Positions 17,701-24,525 of a stretch of DNA of 64,000 nt are shown one piece after another. Position numbers and translations under genes: made by a program. The notes under the pieces were generated by a model. The model ran no database searches. It was given only the letters and a program-made list of their open reading frames with translations, and had not been told where the DNA came from. This DNA is from Hymenobacter actinosclerus (GTDB lineage Bacteria > Bacteroidota > Bacteroidia > Cytophagales > Hymenobacteraceae), in contig NZ_FOHS01000001.1 of assembly GCF_900111515.1 (NCBI RefSeq), positions 627,419-691,418 of the forward strand. The letters run 5' to 3'. How positions within the stretch are numbered: the first letter of the stretch is position 1; each line of letters opens with the position of its first letter.

Positions 17701-18378
17701 TTATTTGATAACGGTTTTGTCGCCGTTTTCGGGCTTCATTTTCACGGTGCCGTCGTCGGCATCCATCTTGGCTTTGTTGCCCTCGGCATCCTTCATTTTC
17801 ACGTCGCCGTCGGCTTTTACTTTCAGCTTGCCGCCGTCTTCGCCCTTCACTTTCATCTTGTCCACGTCGGCCGTGTTCATCGTGCCCGACGACATATTGT
17901 CGGAGGAGTTCGTGGTCATGTTGTCCGACGAAGCCGAGCCGGTGTTGTCCATGTACCGGTCGTCGTAGTAGTTGGTGCGGCTGCTTTCGTAGGCCGAGTA
18001 CTGCTTGGGGTCGGTGAACACGGTTTTCATTTCCGTGTCGGTGTTGTTGTACACGTCGCGGCGGGCGGCGGCCATGCCCATCGTGTCGGTCATGTACTTC
18101 TGGTTGAGCTCGGCCATGCGTTGCCCGCGGGTGACGTACATGTCGCGTACTTTCATACGGGTAGGCTCGTCGAGCTGCATGCTGGTGGCCATATCGTTGG
18201 CCATGCGGTCGGCGCGGCTGTTCACGGCCTCGGGCGAGTAGTCCATGCTACCGCTCGTGGTGGTAGTGGTCATGGTGGTATCGGTAGTAGCGGTAGTGGT
18301 TTCGGCGGGCTTGTTTTCCGAGCACGAGCCGAGCGTGAAAGCAGCGGCAGCCGAAAGCAGGAGCAAAGTCTTTTTCAT
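17701..18378 (-). CDS. Predicted lipoprotein with Lys/Asp/Met-rich repeats
   Basis: 225 aa from ATG 18378. The signal peptide MKKTLLLLSAAAAFTLGSC ends in the lipobox LGSC. Then come a Thr-rich linker, a helical middle (residues about 45-130, with RMANDMATSMQLDE), a Ser/Asn/Met-rich linker, and a C-terminal series of short KMK/KVK/DG units (DKMKVKGEDGGKLKVKADGD). The tail is acidic and basic in alternation and looks extended. No enzyme motif is visible. It is probably a periplasm-facing or surface lipoprotein of unknown role. Confidence 0.75.
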   Translation of the reverse strand: MKKTLLLLSAAAAFTLGSCSENKPAETTTATTDTTMTTTTTSGSMDYSPEAVNSRADRMANDMATSMQLDEPTRMKVRDMYVTRGQRMAELNQKYMTDTMGMAAARRDVYNNTDTEMKTVFTDPKQYSAYESSRTNYYDDRYMDNTGSASSDNMTTNSSDNMSSGTMNTADVDKMKVKGEDGGKLKVKADGDVKMKDAEGNKAKMDADDGTVKMKPENGDKTVIK

Positions 18379-18500
18379 AAGGAAAGCCTGAAATTCAGTG
18401 AAAAAAGAAGGGAGAGAAAAAAGGGAATGGCGCATATACGGGCAGTGGCGGGCAGAGGTTGGGCAGCTGCCCGGATTGTGGTTGGGAGAGCGGCAAAGCA

Positions 18501-18549
18501 AAAAAAAGTGCGCGTTCGGCAGAGGTCGAAACCCCACCGAACGCGCACT
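18501..18549 (-). terminator. Terminator of the metallophosphoesterase gene
   Basis: 13-bp perfect stem (AGTGCGCGTTCGG with its complement), 17-nt loop and a T7 tract on the minus strand. Confidence 0.85.
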
Positions 18550-18580
18550 GCCAGTTAGCTGCAGGCTGTACTAACCCGGC

Positions 18581-19828
18581 CTAGCCGCGCCGCAGCTCAA
18601 ACACCGTGATTTCGGGCAGAAAACCCACCCGGCCGGGGTAGCCGATAAAGCCCAGGCCCGTGTTGACGTACAGGTGCTGGCGGCCGCGCTGGTACAGGCC
18701 GGCCCACTGCTTGTAGGCGTACTGCACCGGGCTCCACTTCAGAAACGAGAGGTTGATGCCGAACTGCATGCCGTGGGTGTGGCCGGCCAGCATCAGGTCG
18801 ATGTCGGGGTAGTTAACAACCTGGGCATCCCAGTGCGAGGGGTCGTGGGAGAGCAGGATTTTGAACGGGGCGGCGGGGTCGGCGGCGGCGTGGGCCTTGG
18901 CCAAGTTGCCGTACTGGGCGAAACCGCGGGCGCCCCAGTTCTGCACCCCGATGATGCTGATTTTTTCGCCGTTGCGCTCCACCGTGCGGGCCTCATCGAG
19001 CAGCAGGTTCCAGCCCATGCGGGCGTGGCTGTTTTTGAGGCGGGCCAGGTTGGCATCCTTGGCCGCCTGGCCGCCTTCCTGGGTCCAGTCCACGTAGTCG
19101 GAGTAATCGTGGTTGCCCAGCACCGAGTAAATCGGCAGCTTGGCCCGGATGCCGGCCAGCGTGTCGATATGCTCCTCGACCTCCGCGGCGTAGTTGTTTA
19201 CCAGGTCGCCGGTCATGAACACCATATCGGCGGCCTGCTCGTTGATGAGGGCCACGGCGCGCCGCAGCGGGTCCAGGCTCTGGAACGAGCCGGTGTGCAG
19301 GTCGGAAATCTGGAGCATCTTAAAGCCGTCGAACGAGGCCGGCAGGTTGGGAAAGCGCAGCACCACGCGCTTCACGGTGTAGTCGGTGCGCCCCTTGAAC
19401 ATGCCCCAGATGAGGGCCACAAACGGCACGGCCCCGGCCACCAGCGCGGCCTTGCTCAGAAACTCGCTCCGCGAAATAGCCGGACCCGCGCCTGCGCCGG
19501 CGGGTCGGCCCACCAGCTGCAGGGCCCAGCGGCCCAGACGCACCACGTCTTCGAGCAGCAGCGGAATGATGATGAGCATTTTGGCCGCAATAACGGCCAG
19601 CAGCAGCCCGCCGAAGTAGGCTTTGTAGGAGACATGCTCGCGGCGGTTGCTCACGGCCCAGATGCCCAGGCCCCAGACCAGGGCAGTAACCACCCAGTAA
19701 AGTATGGTAGTGGTGCGGCGCACGCCGGGCGAAGATGCTTGTACAAGTGTGCGAACGGCCTGGAAGGCGTACCACTCGGCGGCAGCTACCAGGGCCAGAA
19801 AGAAAGGCAGAAACAGTTTGCGGGACAT
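18581..19828 (-). CDS. Membrane-anchored metallophosphoesterase (YaeI/YkoQ-like)
   Basis: 415 aa from ATG 19828; a longer frame to 19888 adds only a non-conserved leader. The N-terminal 150 residues hold about four membrane segments. The calcineurin-like domain follows, with LQISDLHTG, MTGDLVNN, LGNHDYSD, LLSHDPSHW and LAGHTHGMQFG supplying the Asp, His and Asn ligands of the two-metal site. Members of this group hydrolyse phosphoesters at the membrane, for example UDP-diacylglucosamine-like or other lipid substrates; the substrate here is unknown. The gene is divergent from radC with a 111-bp gap. Confidence 0.9.
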   Translation of the reverse strand: MSRKLFLPFFLALVAAAEWYAFQAVRTLVQASSPGVRRTTTILYWVVTALVWGLGIWAVSNRREHVSYKAYFGGLLLAVIAAKMLIIIPLLLEDVVRLGRWALQLVGRPAGAGAGPAISRSEFLSKAALVAGAVPFVALIWGMFKGRTDYTVKRVVLRFPNLPASFDGFKMLQISDLHTGSFQSLDPLRRAVALINEQAADMVFMTGDLVNNYAAEVEEHIDTLAGIRAKLPIYSVLGNHDYSDYVDWTQEGGQAAKDANLARLKNSHARMGWNLLLDEARTVERNGEKISIIGVQNWGARGFAQYGNLAKAHAAADPAAPFKILLSHDPSHWDAQVVNYPDIDLMLAGHTHGMQFGINLSFLKWSPVQYAYKQWAGLYQRGRQHLYVNTGLGFIGYPGRVGFLPEITVFELRRG

Positions 19829-19939
19829 AAAAAAGGGAGCCCCCGTAATTGGGACCACAAAGTAAGGCACAGGGGCGGGCAACGGCATGGTTGCGCCCGG
19901 TTTTTAAAGTAAATTCCGGGCCTACAACAACAATGCCCC

Positions 19940-20707
19940 ATGCAAGAGTTTGACAAGCTGTCGGAAAACCCGGATTCAGCCGGCCTACTAGCCCCCACGG
20001 GCGAGGCGGCGCCCTACGCCCCGGTTGTCAGCGGCATCAAGAGCTGGGCCGAGGAAGACCGGCCGCGCGAGAAGCTGCTGCAAAAGGGCCGCGCCGTGCT
20101 GTCGGATGCCGAGCTGCTGGCCATCCTGCTGGGCTCGGGCACCGCCAGGCTGTCGGCCGTGGATGTGGCCAAGCTCGTGCTCAAAAGCGCCCAGAACGAT
20201 TTGAACGCGCTGGCCCGCTTCTCGGTGAAGGAGCTAATGAAGCAGAAGGGCATTGGCGAAGCCCGCGCCATTACCATTGTGGCGGCCCTGGAGCTGGGCC
20301 GCCGCCGCAAGGAAGCCGACGCGCCCGCCCGCACCACCATCACCTGCTCGCGCGACATTTACCTCGCCATGCAGCCCCATTTGCAGGATTTACCCCACGA
20401 GGAGTTCTGGGTGATTCTGCTCAACCGGGCCAACGTGGTCATGCGCACCGTCAGCATCAGCCGGGGTGGAGTGGCCGGCACCGTGGCCGACCCTAAGCTC
20501 ATTTTCAAGGAGGCGCTGGAGCAGCTGGCCAGCAGCATCGTGCTGGTGCACAACCACCCCAGCGGCAACCGCAACCCCTCGGCCGCCGATATTGCCCTCA
20601 CCCGCAAGCTCAAGGAAGCCGGCCTGCTGCTCGACCTGCCCGTGCTCGACCACCTCATCTTCACCGACCAGGGCTACCACAGCTTCGCCGATGAAGGAAT
20701 GCTGTAG
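19940..20707 (+). CDS. radC: RadC family JAB/MPN metalloprotein
   Basis: 255 aa. The N-terminal helix-hairpin-helix part has DAELLAILLGSG and KGIGEARA. The C-terminal JAB domain has HNHPSG at 204-209 and Asp217, the zinc site HxHx(7)D. RadC was named for DNA repair, but its true role is not settled; it is often used in mobile elements and anti-restriction loci. Here it is chromosomal and alone. An Ala/Pro-rich leader of about 35 residues precedes the conserved core. Confidence 0.93.
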   Translation: MQEFDKLSENPDSAGLLAPTGEAAPYAPVVSGIKSWAEEDRPREKLLQKGRAVLSDAELLAILLGSGTARLSAVDVAKLVLKSAQNDLNALARFSVKELMKQKGIGEARAITIVAALELGRRRKEADAPARTTITCSRDIYLAMQPHLQDLPHEEFWVILLNRANVVMRTVSISRGGVAGTVADPKLIFKEALEQLASSIVLVHNHPSGNRNPSAADIALTRKLKEAGLLLDLPVLDHLIFTDQGYHSFADEGML

Positions 20708-20896
20708 GAGGGGCTTTTGACTTTTAAATTATGGATTTTGACTTTTTGGGCTTGGGCAGAGTTATTAAGCTGCTGCCTGCCTCTGCCGGAGCTCGGCAAA
20801 GCGCCGGGGCCGGTCAGCGGGTGTAGCCTCCGGTAGAGGGAATTGCCAGGCAGCTTCCATCTTTGCCGAAAGTTGCAGCTGAGCGAGGCTCAACGC

Positions 20897-20930
20897 AATT
20901 CATAATTCAGAATCTAAAATTCATAATTCC
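20897..20930. repeat. AATTCATAATTC word repeat
   Basis: Contains two copies of TTCATAATTC separated by a related AGAATCTAAAA word. The same words make up the palindrome inside pheT at 25881-25982. Confidence 0.7.
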
Positions 20931-20937
20931 TTTCCCC

Positions 20938-21552
20938 TTGCGTTTCAATCCCAAACTCCTCATCGGCCTGGGCCTGCTGCTCGTATTCGGCTATTTTCTG
21001 CAGGACCTTGTGCTGGGCCAGGACCAGTACGCTGCCCGGCTGCAGCAGGCGCGGGCGGCCAAAAACAACGCCTTCCGCCGGCCCAACTCCTCGCCCCTGA
21101 GTGCCGATGCGCGCCAGAGTTTCGACAGCCTCAAGTTCTACCCGCCCAACCGGGCCTACCGCCTCGAAGCCCAGCTGGAGCACTTCCCGCAGCGCGACAC
21201 CGTGGAAATGCCGCTCACCGACGGCAAGGCCGATAAGTACCTGCGCTGGGGCCGGGCCAAGTTTATCTTCGACAAGCAGGAGTACCAGCTCACGCTCTTT
21301 CTGAAGGCCGACGGTAAGGATACCACCCTGTTCGTGCCCTTCACCGACCGCACCAACGGCTTCGGCTCCTACGGCGGCGGCCGCTACCTCGATGCCCCCC
21401 TGCCCGCCGCCGCCGACACCGAAGTGCTGCTCGATTTCAACCAGGCCTACAACCCCTACTGCGCCTACTCCGACGGCTATGCCTGCCCCGTTCCGCCCCC
21501 CGATAACCGGCTGAAGCTGCAGATTGAGGCCGGCGAAATGGCCTATAAGTAG
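20938..21552 (+). CDS. DUF1684 domain protein, membrane-anchored
   Basis: 204 aa if it starts at TTG 20938. The frame is open to another TTG at 20863, but that stretch is occupied by the word repeat and by a CATCTTTG promoter-like box. A hydrophobic segment (LLIGLGLLLVFGYFL) anchors the N-terminus. The DUF1684 core follows: LTLFLKADGKDTTLFVPFTD, GSYGGGRYLDAPLP, LDFNQAYNPYCAYS and the end CPVPPPDNRLKLQIEAGE. The biochemical role is unknown. The start codon is uncertain; the family is clear. Confidence 0.85.
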   Translation: MRFNPKLLIGLGLLLVFGYFLQDLVLGQDQYAARLQQARAAKNNAFRRPNSSPLSADARQSFDSLKFYPPNRAYRLEAQLEHFPQRDTVEMPLTDGKADKYLRWGRAKFIFDKQEYQLTLFLKADGKDTTLFVPFTDRTNGFGSYGGGRYLDAPLPAAADTEVLLDFNQAYNPYCAYSDGYACPVPPPDNRLKLQIEAGEMAYK

Positions 21553-21611
21553 TCATTGGTCAGCTATTAGCCGTTAGCTTTTAGGTTGTCGTGAGGTATG
21601 CTTAGAAGAAA

Positions 21612-21650
21612 AAAAGGGCGGCCCCTCCAGTCTGGAGGGGCCGCCCTTTT
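21612..21650. terminator. Bidirectional terminator
   Basis: 18-bp perfect stem AAAAGGGCGGCCCCTCCA with a 3-nt loop and T4 on each strand. It separates the convergent genes 20938-21552 and 21723-24185. Confidence 0.9.
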
Positions 21651-21722
21651 GTGTGTCCGGCCTCAATTCAGAAGAAAAGCAGGCTAACCGCTGATAGCGC
21701 TCAGCGAAGAGTTCAAATAAAA

Positions 21723-24185
21723 CTACCGCTGAATCAGGATTTTGCGCGAGGCGGCATCGGCGCCGTTGCCCAGGCTAAGCTGGTAAAGGCCGCTGGCCAG
21801 CTGGCCCAGGTCGATGGGCATGTTGAGGCTGGCGGTAGCGGGTACGGCCTGGCGGTACACCTCCTGGCCGAGCATGTTGCGCACTACCACTTCGAGGCCG
21901 CTGGTGGGCCGGCTGAAGCTGGCCTGCACCCGGAACTGACCCGCGCTGGGGTTAGGCGACACCACGAGGCCGCCGCTGGCTTTCAGCTCCGAGGCTACGC
22001 TGGTAATCACGTTGCTGACCACCATATTGTCGATGGCCCAGCCCCAACCGTATGCGGCGGGGTCGGAGGTAAGACGGAAGCGCAGCCGCACTTCGTCGCC
22101 CACGTTGTACTTGCTGCCCAGGCTGAAGGTATGCGCCTTGAACAACGAAGCCGAGCCAACGGAGTTGGAGTTGCCGGCGGCCGTTGTGTTAGCTTTCCAG
22201 GCGGCCAGCCAGTCGGCCTGCAGATTGGAGTCGTAGCCGTCGGCTACCGGCTTCCAGGTGGCGCCCCGGTCGGTGCTGCCTTCCACGACCACGTAATCGT
22301 AGAAATTGGGGTTGCCGAAGGGAACACCCGCGTCGCCGGGCTCTGCCAGCACTATCTCATCAAACGTGAGGGTCGTGTTCTTCGACGATACCTTGATGGG
22401 CACCAGCATCTGGTAGATGATGGTTGACGCATCCTGGTAAGGGTGGTTGGAATGAATAGCCGGATTGGTGAAGTTTGCCGGCTGGGTAATGCTGAAACCA
22501 TCCCCCACGAAATCGAGCGGCGTTGTGCTGTTGAAGTTGTTGCTGTACGCTTCCTGCGCAGCCTTGAAATCCACCACATTTACGGTGTAGAATCCGGTGG
22601 CGGGATTTAACGTTTGGTTGGCTGCGGCCGCTACATCGCGGGTGACAATACGATAGGTAAGCACGTCGCCGGCCACAATGCCAGCGGCCGCCAGCGTCCC
22701 GGCATAGATGTCAGAAGTGCCCTGACGGTTGAGCGTAAGCGTAGACTTAGCCACGCCGTTAACAGAGAGTTCGGCTTGTACGCTGCCGATGCCCACATTA
22801 TCAGTAGCCGTTACTTTCAGCTCCAACGGCAGCTGATTAACAAATACATAGCTAGGAGCCTTGTGCTGCACGAGTGGCGCCACCACATCGGGGCCCACTA
22901 CAAACGAGTAGCGGTCGACGGTTGTCACGTTGGGCTGGTAAGCAGCCGGCGCGGTGTAGGTGCGCTTGGTTTCGTTGTCGGAAGCCGTGATGAAGTAGCT
23001 GACCTTGTGGTTGAGGCCCGGGTTTGGAATCACGCCCCGGTACTCGGAGCCGCCGGTATTGGTCATGGTAACTACCACGGCAGCGGCGTTGTCGATGGTA
23101 TAGGTAAGCTTCACCGAGCCGGGCGTAACGGTGCCGTCGCTCACGATGGTGGCCGTAACGGGGAAGTCCTGGGCTACCTCCGAATCTTTGAGCGGGGTGG
23201 TGCGGATGGCCGTGTTGAACCAGCCCATTTCGTCGAACATGCGGAGCGTAATCGGGCCCGGGTTGTGCATGGCTTCTGCCGCGCCAATCTGGGGCGACAT
23301 CAGCGAGTTGATGTCGCCGGCGCGGTACGTGGCCTCATCGAGGTGCGAAATGCTGGAGCCCGACGAGTAGGTGGCCGGGGCGTACAGCTTGGGGCGCTTG
23401 TCGTCGTTGAAGGCCTGGGCCAGGGGGCTGTTGAAGTAGAGCTGGTTGCCGGTAAACTGCGTGCCCAGCGCGGCCGAGCCGTTAGGGTAGGCGGGGTTGT
23501 TGGTGAGCAGCTCGCCGGCCTGATTCTCGATGTAGGTGCTGAAAATAGAGGCCGGGTTGCCGTAGGCCCCGTTGGGGGAGGTGTAGCTGGTGCCGGCAAT
23601 AAAGCCCAGCCCGTGGCCCAACTCGTGCAGCACTACCGTTACCAAGTCGTATTTGCCGGTTGGTACCTTGCCATCCAGCCCGTAGTACCAGTTGAAGGTG
23701 CTGCTGAAGTTGGCATTGATATCGGCGGCATTCGTTGCGTTCAGCTCCTGTCCGCTGATTTTCTCGGCCAGTGCCACCGGGTATACCACTCCGTTGCGGG
23801 TGGCCCCGTTCAGGTCGCGGTAATAGGCACTTGCCCCGGCCGAGCCTAATACGCCCGCAGCCAGTGGCGTCCAGTTGGCATTCACCCGAATGGTTACCGG
23901 CGAGCTCAGCAACGACTGCCAGATATCGACGGCGTGCTGAAATGCGGCCTGTGCCTCGGGCGAGAAGCCCGTGTAGGTTACCTGAATCTTGGCCCCGTCG
24001 GCACGGCGGCCGGCGCGCTGCTGCTCGAGGTAGGCGGCGGGCAGGGGCAGTTGCGTGTGCATGCTCTCGGGACGCGAGTAGCAGATGGTAGCCGGGGCCG
24101 GGGTAGGGTCGAGGGCAAACTTATGCGTCTGGCCGAACCCGGCCAGGCTTACCAGCAGCGCCGGCACCGTAAGTAGAGTTTTCAT
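21723..24185 (-). CDS. Secreted zinc metalloprotease with type IX sorting domain
   Basis: 820 aa from ATG 24185. Signal peptide to about residue 19 (SLAGFGQ). The catalytic motif HELGHGLGF is at 187-195; the metalloprotease domain spans about 60-330. Two beta-rich modules follow, about 340-430 and 440-540, with VTATDNVGIGSVQAELSVNG. A jelly-roll region about 560-720 has DEIVLAEPGDAG. The last 85 residues are a type IX secretion sorting domain: VSPNPSAGQFRVQ, LGQLASGLYQL and a KILIQR end. It should be released or anchored at the cell surface. A near-consensus box TAACTTTC at 24228-24235 lies 43 nt upstream. Confidence 0.92.
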   Translation of the reverse strand: MKTLLTVPALLVSLAGFGQTHKFALDPTPAPATICYSRPESMHTQLPLPAAYLEQQRAGRRADGAKIQVTYTGFSPEAQAAFQHAVDIWQSLLSSPVTIRVNANWTPLAAGVLGSAGASAYYRDLNGATRNGVVYPVALAEKISGQELNATNAADINANFSSTFNWYYGLDGKVPTGKYDLVTVVLHELGHGLGFIAGTSYTSPNGAYGNPASIFSTYIENQAGELLTNNPAYPNGSAALGTQFTGNQLYFNSPLAQAFNDDKRPKLYAPATYSSGSSISHLDEATYRAGDINSLMSPQIGAAEAMHNPGPITLRMFDEMGWFNTAIRTTPLKDSEVAQDFPVTATIVSDGTVTPGSVKLTYTIDNAAAVVVTMTNTGGSEYRGVIPNPGLNHKVSYFITASDNETKRTYTAPAAYQPNVTTVDRYSFVVGPDVVAPLVQHKAPSYVFVNQLPLELKVTATDNVGIGSVQAELSVNGVAKSTLTLNRQGTSDIYAGTLAAAGIVAGDVLTYRIVTRDVAAAANQTLNPATGFYTVNVVDFKAAQEAYSNNFNSTTPLDFVGDGFSITQPANFTNPAIHSNHPYQDASTIIYQMLVPIKVSSKNTTLTFDEIVLAEPGDAGVPFGNPNFYDYVVVEGSTDRGATWKPVADGYDSNLQADWLAAWKANTTAAGNSNSVGSASLFKAHTFSLGSKYNVGDEVRLRFRLTSDPAAYGWGWAIDNMVVSNVITSVASELKASGGLVVSPNPSAGQFRVQASFSRPTSGLEVVVRNMLGQEVYRQAVPATASLNMPIDLGQLASGLYQLSLGNGADAASRKILIQR

Positions 24186-24399
24186 CAAATAAGCAGAAAT
24201 GCCTGGTGAAAATTGAAAGAAAGTCCGGAAAGTTACGCCACCGATGCCATTTATTCAACTATGTTCCGATGATTAAGCCCACCGCCGCCAAGGATTTTAG
24301 AGGAGCGCCCCCGCGTTGCGGCCCCGGTTTCGGCCTGCCGGGGCCGCCGCCGGCCGCGGGCCGACCCGGCGGCGGCTTTATACCGCCCGCCCGAATCTG

Positions 24400-24407
24400 T
24401 ACCTTTG
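24400..24407 (+). promoter_or_regulatory. Bacteroidota -7 box for pheT
   Basis: TACCTTTG, an exact TAnnTTTG. The leader to the pheT ATG at 24526 would be about 115 nt and consists almost wholly of the word repeat. Confidence 0.6.
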
Positions 24408-24415
24408 CCCGAATT

Positions 24416-24522
24416 CAGTTGCCCGTTGCCCGTTGCCAGTTGCCCGTTTGTTCAATGAACGACGAACGACTGGCCGCTGACAACCGGCCGCTGGACCCTG
24501 GCAACTGAATACTGGCAACTGA
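24416..24522. repeat. Inverted word repeat GTTGCC/GGCAAC
   Basis: Left arm 24416-24447 of GTTGCCCGTTGCC words; right arm 24498-24522 reading CTGGCAACTGAATACTGGCA and on. The spacer has its own small inverted words (gaacgac, ccgctgac). It lies in the predicted pheT leader. Confidence 0.75.
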
Positions 24523-24525
24523 AAA

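Larger units (their letters stand above)
24186..24525. other. 340-bp divergent gap between the metalloprotease and pheT
   Basis: Contains the minus-strand promoter-like TAACTTTC at 24228-24235, a G+C-rich stretch at 24310-24390 with reiterated GGCCGG/CCGGCG, the pheT -7 box at 24400-24407 and a word-repeat palindrome at 24416-24522. No coding signal was seen in it. Confidence 0.6.

Noticed and set aside
19940..20707. radC as a marker of a mobile element
   Set aside because: Base composition, neighbours and promoters are chromosomal; no phage or plasmid gene is near.
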